Of a stretch of 64,000 nucleotides of DNA, positions 50,501 through 58,800 are shown in pieces (position 1 is the first letter of the stretch; each line of letters begins with the position of its first letter). A program made the translations under genes and the position numbers. Location: NCBI RefSeq assembly GCF_047663525.1, contig NC_092591.1, positions 30,723,001-30,787,000 of the forward strand. Reading direction: 5' to 3'. The stretch comes from Anas platyrhynchos. Lineage: Eukaryota > Chordata > Aves > Anseriformes > Anatidae. The notes under the pieces were generated by a model. The model saw only the letters and a list, made by a program, of their open reading frames with translations. It had not been told where the DNA came from and searched no databases.

Positions 50501-52552
50501 TTTTAACTGTGTTCTTAAGCTCTCTGCTGGACTGGGGCCTTAAATCAGAGAAGAGGGGACCCTGTCTACTAAACATGAACCTCATGAAGTGCTTTCCTTT
50601 CTTGCCTTGCCAGGTTTTCAGTGACAAACGGCCCAGCTGGGCAGAGCTCCCGTGGTACAGAGGCTGCTGGCTGGCAGCGGCACGTTGCGTTCCAGGCATC
50701 GCCAGGCTCCGGGCAGCCAGGCTGGCTCCTCTCTTTAAGTGGATGTCTGTGACACTGCGGGATGAATTTGGCTGAATGCCTGTCATGGCTGAAGGGTTTT
50801 GAATTACTTGAGAGGACACAGTAGCTGAGGAAGAGCTGAAAGGTGATAGTCGATGTGGTCTGTGTTTCCTGGGCAGGTGAGTTCCGGCAACCACTGTGGA
50901 ATACTGTTTTTAATCTGTCTGTCAAGAAGGGTTTGAAGGACAGAGAAACAAGAGGGACAGCAGCTCCCAATACTCTCCTTCAAATGCAGAGGAGGGAGAG
51001 GACCACAGCCTCTCCGTTTCCTGTTTCCTCATACTGAACTTCCCTTGTCTTTTTAACATCTTTTTTATTTTTCTGTTCTCCACCCCCCAATTACTAAACG
51101 TTTTAATTTGCTGAATCTTGATCGTTTGTATTTTTGATGAATGATGGATTTGCATGCCATTTTCAATTTAAATTTGAAGTAGAAAAGAGGTCCATCTGTA
51201 ATTAAACCAAATTCATGTTCTTTAATTACTGCTTTTTGTCCTCCCTTCCTGTCAACCATTCCCCATCTGCTGGCTGTAATGACCATGTCCAGCCGAATGA
51301 CTGCTTAGTGTTGGCTCACAACAGGCCTTGACCTCTTTGTCCACAGGCACTCATCCTTGACACAGCCCAGTAAAGGACAGGGGACACACCAGTAACTTCA
51401 GAGCCTTTGGAACCGCCAGCCATGCAGAAGCAGCAACCGTTCTCTACCTCTTCCCCCAGGCCCAAAGCAGCCTCTCTAATATTGGAGTCTTTCCCACTCT
51501 TCAAGTTCAAAGAAGTGTAAGGGATCCAAGCTAGGAATAGTTGTAGGGTAAGATAAGATGTGGAATACAAGGTGGGAGAAGCCAGCAAATCCTCTGTTTT
51601 GCTGTAGCATTTAAACACAACCCAGAACTGTGCCCTGGAAAACTGTTGGAGCCTTGCGGGAGGATCTGTGGGCTATACCAGAGTTTATTTGCATTGATTT
51701 TCAGATAGTGTCATACCATAATGGAATGACTGCTGCTCTTCACAGGTAGGAGTTGGAGAAGAGCAGCAGAGAAATAAAAGCAGCAGGAGAGTTGGTGTTA
51801 CTTCTAGAAAGAGCAGGCAGTGTGTGAGAGGAAAGAAAGAGATCCAGTCCAGCCCGAAGCCTCTGACTCATAGGAAGGAGTGAGGTCAGTCTTTGGAGAG
51901 GAATCATCTCAGGACTTCTGCTGCTCTCCTGTAGTTTGTTCTCTCGTCCTTTAGTTTGTCTCCTCAAAGCATGTTTGGTGAACAAACTCCTGTGCTTCAC
52001 CTACATATGCTCTTTCCTTTCATCCCTCTTTGTCACAAAGGAATCTGAGAGGCCCCGAGGATCCCAGCTTCAGCAGCATGCTCCATGGATGGAGAGGATC
52101 TGCGTGGTCTCAGCCACTTGCTCCAGGGTGGCCCACAGCACAAGGAGGGGAATTACAGTGGGTGGCTGTCTGCAGGCATGCCCTGCAGTCCAGGAGCTAG
52201 AAATTACAACCCCTCGGAGGGAAGCTCAGGAGGCAAATTTATCTGCATGCAGCAGCTGGGAAAAAGAAGTAGGGCAATGGGGAAGTCCCACCTCCCTTAA
52301 GGAAGAATGGAGCAGCTTTGCTGTTTGCCTCTCCCAGGGTGTGGAGAGCAACACTTGTGTATTGTAAGAAGGTTCCCCAGCTGGTCTTTGACCTAATAAA
52401 CTCCAGGACAAATGAAATACATTTCATTATCAGCATCTATCACTGACGTAGGCCTCTCAGTCCCATAAAATTTCATTGCATACTCACCTGTACATGGTAC
52501 TGTGAAGTCTCATGCATAATGATATTGGAGTTGGAATATTTTTTCCTTTGTT
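28057..52552 (-). CDS. EPS8L2: EPS8-like protein 2, 18 coding exons, N-terminus missing
   Basis: EPS8L2 is a cytoplasmic adaptor of the EPS8 family. Members link receptor signalling to Rac through ABI1 and SOS1 and regulate actin at membrane protrusions and stereocilia tips. Eighteen - strand exons join in phase with no stop, giving 703 residues here counting the split first codon; human EPS8L2 has 715. Order: PTB domain about 14-150, with [11 protein letters not shown] and [14 protein letters not shown]; proline-rich [16 protein letters not shown] about 164-179; [17 protein letters not shown] and a lysine-rich [10 protein letters not shown] about 236-266; EWPREA and GWEPPIEI about 375-397; SH3 about 465-522, with [19 protein letters not shown] and NKQWWKL; and the C-terminal SAM-like actin-effector region about 580-703. 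The first codon is split (G|AA), so at least one upstream exon is missing. No frameshift or lost domain is seen. The closest alternative would be EPS8 itself, but [12 protein letters not shown] and SSPTHKLP favour EPS8L2. Confidence 0.95.
28446..28578 (-). CDS. EPS8L2: EPS8L2 exon, C-terminal effector region part 2
   Basis: Residues 636-680: [44 protein letters not shown]. These are helices of the SAM-like fold, very close to human [20 protein letters not shown]. Confidence 0.96.
28777..28796. repeat. Perfect 9-bp inverted repeat in an EPS8L2 intron
   Basis: GGGTGACAC, two bases, then GTGTCACCC. It is an exact palindrome apart from the CA spacer. The function is unknown; the half-sites loosely resemble nuclear-receptor elements. 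Confidence 0.9.
29450..29633 (-). CDS. EPS8L2: EPS8L2 exon, C-terminal effector region part 1
   Basis: Residues 575-635: [40 protein letters not shown], then [17 protein letters not shown]. It begins the C-terminal actin-binding/SAM-like region. Confidence 0.95.
32100..32241 (-). CDS. EPS8L2: EPS8L2 exon, post-SH3 linker
   Basis: Residues 528-574: [55 protein letters not shown] matches the EPS8L2-specific ASPTHKLP, supporting the paralogue call. Confidence 0.94.
32287..32315. repeat. (TTTG)n microsatellite
   Basis: About six TTTG units ending in a T run. It lies in the EPS8L2 intron upstream (sense strand) of the exon ending at 32241, within the likely polypyrimidine/branch region on the opposite strand. 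Confidence 0.9.
33598..33705 (-). CDS. EPS8L2: EPS8L2 exon, SH3 part 2
   Basis: Residues 492-527: [36 protein letters not shown]. It contains the SH3 WW pair and the VPYNIL end motif. The end at 33598 uses donor CAG|GTCTGT. A better-looking donor, CAG|GTGATA, 12 nt farther (exon from 33586) would add VCTQ in frame. Confidence 0.9.
34716..34827 (-). CDS. EPS8L2: EPS8L2 exon, SH3 part 1
   Basis: Residues 454-491: [38 protein letters not shown]. It holds the first SH3 strand (KIHYDF in place of the usual ALYDY) and the acidic RT loop. Confidence 0.96.
37776..37891 (-). CDS. EPS8L2: EPS8L2 exon, pre-SH3 linker
   Basis: Residues 416-453: [38 protein letters not shown]. This segment resembles EPS8 (NGY, AVAFK) more than human EPS8L2. 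A GTAACT inside the exon (37794-37795) could look like a donor, but only the GTAATG donor beside 37776 keeps the frame. Confidence 0.9.
38213..38241. repeat. (GGAGA)n purine-rich tandem repeat
   Basis: About five GGAGA units on the + strand, pyrimidine-rich on the EPS8L2 sense strand. It starts roughly 40 bases inside the intron after the exon at 38280-38406. Confidence 0.9.
38280..38406 (-). CDS. EPS8L2: EPS8L2 exon, EWPRE / GWEPP segment
   Basis: Residues 373-415, including [20 protein letters not shown] and [15 protein letters not shown]. The donor is GAG|GTTAGT. Reading through it gives EEVSP, which resembles the human continuation, so a longer exon form cannot be fully excluded. Confidence 0.93.
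38604..38752 (-). CDS. EPS8L2: EPS8L2 exon, [16 protein letters not shown]
   Basis: Residues 324-372: [49 protein letters not shown]. This matches the human SLWESLGESW region. The next arginine codon is split AG|A. Confidence 0.95.
39780..39854 (-). CDS. EPS8L2: EPS8L2 exon, [18 protein letters not shown]
   Basis: 25 codons (residues 299-323), phase 0 at both ends: [25 protein letters not shown]. The acceptor is TTTTTAG. Confidence 0.95.
41532..41572. repeat. T41 homopolymer
   Basis: 41 uninterrupted T within an EPS8L2 intron. On the sense strand this is a poly(A), preceded by AACTGTAAATATTAA. No retrocopied gene body was recognised next to it. Its length is probably polymorphic or inexact in assembly. 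Confidence 0.95.
42380..42468 (-). CDS. EPS8L2: EPS8L2 exon, [12 protein letters not shown] segment
   Basis: Residues 269-298: [30 protein letters not shown]. Among the most conserved EPS8-family motifs outside the PTB and SH3 domains. Confidence 0.95.
42829..42955 (-). CDS. EPS8L2: EPS8L2 exon, helical and lysine-rich segment
   Basis: Residues 227-268: [42 protein letters not shown]. This is an amphipathic helix followed by a strongly basic stretch conserved across EPS8 proteins. The acceptor is CTCACAG. Confidence 0.96.
43447..43526 (-). CDS. EPS8L2: EPS8L2 exon, linker
   Basis: Residues 200-226: [20 protein letters not shown] and QKIEKET. Its donor, ACG|GTTGGT, is far from consensus, but phase and the following QILNCALDD fix it. 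A nearby stronger-looking GTAGCA would break the frame. Confidence 0.9.
44124..44139. repeat. A16 homopolymer
   Basis: Sixteen A in an EPS8L2 intron. A simple mononucleotide repeat with no associated element recognised. Confidence 0.9.
45492..45631 (-). CDS. EPS8L2: EPS8L2 exon, proline-rich linker
   Basis: Residues 153-199: [20 protein letters not shown] followed by [20 protein letters not shown]. The proline-rich core matches the human linker; the second half is more divergent. Confidence 0.94.
46331..46410 (-). CDS. EPS8L2: EPS8L2 exon, PTB C-terminal helix
   Basis: 26 codons plus two bases (residues 127-152): [20 protein letters not shown] and VRPQTL. This corresponds to the C-terminal helix of the PTB fold. 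The lysine codon is split AA|A. Confidence 0.95.
46655..46804 (-). CDS. EPS8L2: EPS8L2 exon, PTB part 2
   Basis: 50 codons (residues 77-126): [40 protein letters not shown] and CDEVE. These are central PTB strands, nearly identical to the human segment I recall. Confidence 0.96.
47691..47852 (-). CDS. EPS8L2: EPS8L2 exon, PTB part 1
   Basis: 54 whole codons (residues 23-76), phase 0 at both ends. [20 protein letters not shown] begins the PTB domain proper, and [20 protein letters not shown] supplies core beta-strands. Confidence 0.96.
48920..48930. repeat. G11 tract followed by CTG units
   Basis: Eleven G followed directly by CTGCTGCTGCTGG in an EPS8L2 intron. Simple repeat. Confidence 0.9.
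52488..52552 (-). CDS. EPS8L2: EPS8L2 most 5' exon found
   Basis: Encodes residues 1-22 of the recovered protein: (E)[20 protein letters not shown] and a final Q. Acceptor TTTTTTTCAG follows a 12-base T tract and the donor is CAG|GTGAGT. It enters in the second base of a glutamate codon, which matches human [12 protein letters not shown]. The following intron is about 4.6 kb. Confidence 0.93.
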
Positions 52553-53754
52553 CTGAAAAAAAAAAAGACAACAAGCTTTCAGTTCAACGTCTGTTTATCA
52601 GAATATTAGGGAGAATTATAGTTCTCATGGTGGGGTGCTATTCTCTGAGCTTCCAGTTTCAATCAGTGTTGAGAATCAAGGACATCAACTTTTGTCTCGA
52701 AGATTGGCAAATTAGGTGTATAGGATGCACATTCAAGTTGTATCCTGTAACGTCACTGCTAATTTGATTCCAGCACTGGTTATGGAGGAAATGAAATCTT
52801 GTGTACGGGGAAGCCTCAGACAACAAGTGACAAGGACACTCGTGGAAGAGGGCTGGGAAGAAGAGGAACAGGCTGAGCAGGCCGGCACAGGGCTGTTACG
52901 TGCATGTGGCAAGAAATAAAATCCAGCCACAATCCTCCAGTTTGGACACAACAGCCCATTTACATGTCCTCTAGACTCGAGAAGGAACCCTCTGCGCCGC
53001 TGTGACGTTGCTGGTTTGATTTCTTACATTTCTTACTGGCAAGGCACAGTGTAGGGCTGATAGGAAGGGCTGTACGGATCAAGGCCAACCAGTCAGAGCC
53101 TGGCTTTTTTGAACAATATTTTTATGAGGCAACAAATCTTTATTACTTCCTGCATTTCTCACTGGAAAGCAGCACTAAGAGCAATTGGAAAAAAATACAT
53201 TGCTTGGATTTTAATGAGGCTATGGCATACAATCCTATAAGATTTTACCCTGTCAGGTTTTACTCATAAATTAATTGGTATGTGTCCAGTGAGTCCTCTA
53301 CTCCTCTACCAGGTCTCAAGTCTCAGAGTGATTTGTGACTAACCAAACTGAAAACATCTTCCTCACCAGCAGAGGACATCCTCTGATCTCTGGTTTGCTT
53401 AGAAAATGTAATTGTCATGTTATATGTTTTCACCCATCCTAAGCTGGAAATAGCTTGTGTTATAATATCCTGGCCTCTGCAGCAATAGTCACAACCAAGA
53501 GGATTTCATGGCACAGCAAACTCTGGGGCTGCTTGTGTTTTAAATAAATATATATTATTCTTAGTTTATTTGTGGTTTACTTCAAAGCTCTCTTTAATGC
53601 CTTCTCTGGGATTTTGGCTTCTCTATTTTTTTCCCTTTCCCTGTAAACATGGAACATGTGGTCTCATTTTACAAATTTCCTATTTAGAGAGACTGGCACC
53701 CAGAAAAAGAATATCCTCATAGAAACTCTGGTAATTTGAACTCAGTTTCTAAAT

Positions 53755-53826
53755 TATCTATCTATCTATCTATCTATCCATCCATCCATCCATCCATCCA
53801 TCCATCCATCTATCTCTCTCTCTCTT
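53755..53826. repeat. Compound (TATC)n(CATC)n(TC)n microsatellite
   Basis: About five TATC units, then about nine CATC units, one TATC and a short TC run, roughly 70 bp in all. The T-to-C change in the core unit is typical of a compound tetranucleotide repeat. Confidence 0.95.
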
Positions 53827-54146
53827 TTGGTGAAGTTTTGCCAGACCCAGATAAAACCTCCCAACATGTTTCTTTGGTTTATATTTTTAGCAGCATGCCA
53901 CATTTTGATTGAAAAGCGCTCCCCAGAGACTTACAAGACGTACTGGTAATATGTACCCAGGGCTCGAGCAGCTCTCCCTGAGCCCAGCCACCATCAGCAG
54001 GGATGCAGTAAAATGGCTGTGGGATGGATTCCCATCACAACGAGAGGAGGACGAGTGGTGAGTGTGGGTGATGAAATCAAAAGAAGAGCAGAAGGGAGCG
54101 ACACCAGGTCTGCTTTTGTGCTGTTTGAAGAATTGTCAGCAGCCTC

Positions 54147-54168
54147 TTTTTTTTTTTTTTTTTTTTTT
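54147..54168. repeat. T22 homopolymer
   Basis: Twenty-two T followed by AAGG. Simple mononucleotide repeat upstream of the EPS8L2 exons found. Confidence 0.9.
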
Positions 54169-55668
54169 AAGGTGCCTGAGTACATCTTATCGTGGCTGCT
54201 GTGGGAGGGACAGTGACAGGGGGACAGAAGGGCATACGGATACGGGAAAGCTGTCACGCTCAGTGCTGGCAGTGCCTCTGGCAGCCTTTGCATTCACTCC
54301 TGGCTGCATCCCAAGAAAGGTACTCTCTGTTCACTTTGCCCTAGGAAAGCACAGTCTCCTGGTTGCTCCTAAACCATGGAGTCATTTGCTTCAAGTCTAC
54401 CAAGCCTGTCCTTTACATCTGCTCCAGAACCACCGGGAGCCACAGAGACTCCTGGAAGTGGGCAAGTGGCTGGGAAGTAATTAGGCCAACACTTAACGAG
54501 TGTTCTCCTTTAAATCCTGTATGTGGGGAAGCACCTGGGGGGAGTAATTGCAGTGAACAGAGCGTGCTGCTGTTACAAGAGCAAAAAACCCAAAAGCATC
54601 CATCAGGAGCTTCAGCTTAGTTCTGGGGGGCTCCTAGCATTCAATTCTCAACTGAATCACTTCTATTTAATCCACCTGCCAGCAGATCCTGTGCAAATGG
54701 AGGGGAAACTGGCCCAAATCTGCTACTCATCTTTCCTGGAGAGTTGACAGGAGTTAGAATAACTAATAGGCAAGTGCTTTCTTGGCACCGATAGCCAGGA
54801 TTTCTACAAACAAGCCACACATCCTTCCTGAGGAGCGTGTGTGCCCCCACACGTAACATGCAGTTACATGCCTTGGTTTTCCTGCCTAGAACTAGATGTG
54901 ATTTTGAGCCAGCTTACCCGTGAGTGCTCTTGTTTCAGCTTACTTCGATTCAGCCCACACCAAATGGGAATTTGGGGTTTCTTTGGCTTTCCTAAAATGA
55001 GAGTGCTGGCAGGAAGGACAGTTAAAAACTGGCTTTTAACTGTCAAGTATATTAGACCGCTGGTCTTCTGCAGCATTTTACTGCTCAGCACTGTCCCCCT
55101 GTGACTGCTCTGCTTCGGACAGACACAAGGGGTGGTGGAGCTGGGATCAGGCTCTGGGTCAAGCTCTTGCTTTGAGTTCCACCCCTTTAGCGCGAACCTT
55201 TTCCCCTGGCCTCTTTTGCATCTCTGTTATGTTTTTATTTCTGCTTGACTTCCATCGAAACAGAAGGGAGGATGAACACGTTTCAGAGCTCAGCTCTAGG
55301 GCTCTGCCAGCAGGTGTCTCTCCAGAACAAGCACTGGCCTGAAGGTTTCCTTTCTGTGGGATTTAACTTGGGATCTTCATTTTAGGTGAAACAAAAGTTG
55401 CCATCACAGAAGACCTTTTAAACTGAGCCCCTCGTGGTAGTTCTGCAAAGACACAGGGCTGAGCACTGGTAGCAAAACTGCCTGCAGATGCAGGAACATC
55501 TTAATCATACAAAGAGGGGCCCAGAGAGGATAGAAATGAAAAAGGATGCTGGTGCTTTTGTTTGAAGCCTGGCAAGGGTTGATAGCAACAGATTTCTAAC
55601 CCTTTTTGTTTTCAAGCCTGAGAAGTGTCTCATCAGCTTGGCAGGACACCCGTGTACTTTGTACCTTC

Positions 55669-55835
55669 ACAGAATCACACAGAACCACAGAATGGCTTGG
55701 ATTGGAAGGGATCCTAAAGATCATCTCATTCCAACCCCCCTGGCCCAGGCAGGGACACCTCCCACCAGACCAGGCTGCTCCTAGCCCCATTCAACCCGGC
55801 CTTGAACACTTCCAGGGCTGGAGCACCCACAGCTC
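55669..55835 (-). mobile_element. CR1 LINE 3' end (reverse orientation)
   Basis: CR1 terminus in - orientation. On the + strand it reads CACAGAATCACACAGAACCA, then ATGGCTTGGATTGGAAGGGA, CTCATTCCAACCCCCCTGG and TTGAACACTTCCAGGGCTGG. It is 5'-truncated. Confidence 0.93.
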
Positions 55836-58800
55836 AGTGCTCAACCCGTAGCTCCCAGAGTGACCTTGAGGAAATGAATTAATATTTCAGCACGGCCAGT
55901 TCCCACCTTAGGCTCACATTGAAGGGTCGATGGCACTTTGTTTGCTGTTTTAATTGCAGTCTGCTCTACTTCAAATGTGGGGCAAGGTCTGGGACAGGGC
56001 ACACGGCAACACACGTCCGCAGGGAGTTGTGTCTCATGTGGGTAACTTTTTTCTCTCAGTAACCTCAATTTCCTCACCAAGCATTTCTCATGCACATCGA
56101 TGACACTAATGGAAATGAGAACACTGCATCTGTGTGGGATGGAGGCAAATTTGGACTTTAACACATCCCATCCGCTCCTTTTTAAAAGGGAGTGGAAAAA
56201 GACTGAAGCAGGCAGTCTGGAAACAAAGGATTTTTACTTTAGGGCAGGAAACATCTTCAGCTCTGAAAGGAAGGGTGCTGAGCAGTGTCAAGAGCTGCTG
56301 GATACTGGGGAGATGGGGTTTACAGAGGGAGCCCAGCCACAGGCCCCTTCAGCCTTTTCCAGCCCTGGTGAGGGCCCTGTAGCTCGGTGCCAGTGCTGGG
56401 GGCCTGGAGCTCCCTCTCCACCAGCCTCTGAGCCAAAGAGGGCCAAGGGGGAGGCAGAAAGGAGTTTCTGCCTGCTCCAGTTTGGGAGCAATCACTGCTA
56501 TCAGCCAGGATTCTCGCATTAGGGGTCTGTGGCAAGGCTGTTGCCCAGTGCCAGGTGCTGCTGCAGAGCTGGAGCTGCACAAACCTGGCAGCAAGATATA
56601 AAATAAGGCATGGGTGGTGCGTGGTGGGGAAACGCAGAGGTTCCCACTCCCTCTGTTCATTCTCCCTGGAGGTATTGCCTTTAAGAGCCACACAACTCAA
56701 ACAATGTGCCTCTATTTTGTCTCAGGATGCCATTCGAGTGACATCCCAGAAGCTGCCCAGGCAGAGGAAAGGGGTGTTTCTGCATATTCTCTTTCCTGTC
56801 CCTCCCTTTAAGATGTCTGCTTCTTCCTTCTCCTGAAAACCCTCCTTGTTGGCTTCTACCTGGCCCCTAAGCCCATGGGAACCTCTCCTTTCATGTTTCC
56901 TCCTGGTATCCTCAAAATAGAACTACACAGCCTGAGAACAGCTGGGCTTTCCTGGGCAGCAGAGATGCAAAACGCTGAAATCTCTTTTTCTAGTGCTCAG
57001 TTTTGATTTAAATGCAGGAAGAAGTAAGGATCTGGGCTGTAAATGACAAAATAGGCAATCTTAGGTCACATCTGCCTGAGATGTGGAAGCTTTAGGAAAT
57101 GGTTAGGGTTTCATTGGTATATTTACTTCAAAGAAGTGTGATGAAACAATGTAAGCCTTTCTCTGGATTCATCATTATTTGCCTTAGCTTAAAGCTGGCT
57201 CTGGTCATGCTGGGCTGAAGCAAATATGCCACACAGGGTGATGCCTGCATGGAGACCTGTGGCTGTTTTAAGTTTTAAGCTAAGGCAACTCTGCAGATAA
57301 TAGGAGATCCTTTATGTGAGCCGGGTGAACTCCCTTTGCCAGAAAAGACGTGAGAAAACAGGACACGTGTCCGAGTGGCTCCCACACTGCCCTTCTGCAT
57401 AGCCTTGTCCTCCACCTCCTTAATTTTGTATGAATGAACACTGGTGCGTTAGCAGCAGTAGCAATTTCCTCCCAGTTTATCTGACACCTCTCATGCTAGA
57501 ACACTTTGCATTTCTACAGCATCTTGCAATGGAGAAGACCCAAGCACGGTAACGTGACCCAATCCACACCGCATCCCCAGCAGGCAGGGAATTTGCATAA
57601 TCCCCATGTGATGAGTTACAGGAATATAAAGATGGTTTTCCTCAGATCGGATGGCAGCTGCTGTCACAGCACAGACACCAGCGTGCACCTCTGCTTAAAG
57701 GAGTCACCTGCTGCTCTCTCCCTTTAGAGGCTGCTGTGGTGGAGGGCTACTGGGATGCAACACAGGCTGGATTGCAAAGGGCATGCGAGCTCCAGGGCCA
57801 TGGCACAAGTACAGCAAACATCTGAAGGTGATAAAAGCTGGCGTGAGACCCACAGTGACCACTGCTGTACTTTTTCCCTGCTGTCTGCCAAGAGAGCTGA
57901 AGAGACGGGAAAACAATAGAGCTTTGTGCCTTGCTTTTGGTGTCTGGCAACAAAAAGTCCTCATAACGTGGGGATCATCATCAGGCCAGAGGTGGTGGGT
58001 ATGACCCACTGCTGCAGCCTCAAAAACAATGACAAGTAATTCACAGTCACATCGTGCCGAGCCTAAACACTTGCTGTATGCCTGGCACAGGCACTCAGGA
58101 AAGTTTTGAATGACTCAAGCACGGATGCCACGTGGGATATTCACACATGCAGAACTGTATTTCTTCATTAAATTGCCTCGTCTCTTGCCTCGAGAGGTTT
58201 GGCCCCATGAGCCCTAGGACACCCCTTGCAGGAAAAAAAGCAAAAATGATTCTGTAACTGAATTCAGCTCAGTCCCTTCCTAAGCAGCTAGCTTTCATCT
58301 GGACTCGTACCCAGAGTTGTGGGAAAAACTGCAAAGCCATTCTCTGAAGAATGTTATCTGTCACCAATATCTCGCAGAAAAACAGCACTGCGGAAATGAT
58401 GTTTCCCACTGGCACCAGTGGCCACATGAAGAAATGGAAAAAGCTGAGACCGCTGCAGAGGTAACAAGGTGGATTTTGCCAGCTCAGAATGGACTCAAAA
58501 CTGGGTGCTGTGCTGAAAATCTAGTGGCAACACACAGAAGTCCTGGCTGGAAGGGAGAGCGTCTTGCTTGGCTTTATGTTGAGGAGTGGAAAGGATGAAA
58601 GACAGGAATTATTGAGAAAGAAGGTACGATCAACTCACATCCTGGAGGAATGGGGTTATCGGCTGAGTCCAGGAAGTCAAAACACATCTTAAGTGCCAAG
58701 TTCCCTCCCCATTTCCATGCAACACCCTTTTTTCCAGGGGTTGGGACGTGGCTGTGAACACTCCCTCCAACCTGGCACATTGTGTGCACAACAGATCGCC

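Noticed and set aside
54401-54470. Candidate EPS8L2 5' exon ending ...GADVKDRLE
   Set aside because: KDRLEQ resembles human KDLFEQ and the phase fits donor G|GTAGAC. However, there is no start codon or clear acceptor, and the match is only a few residues.
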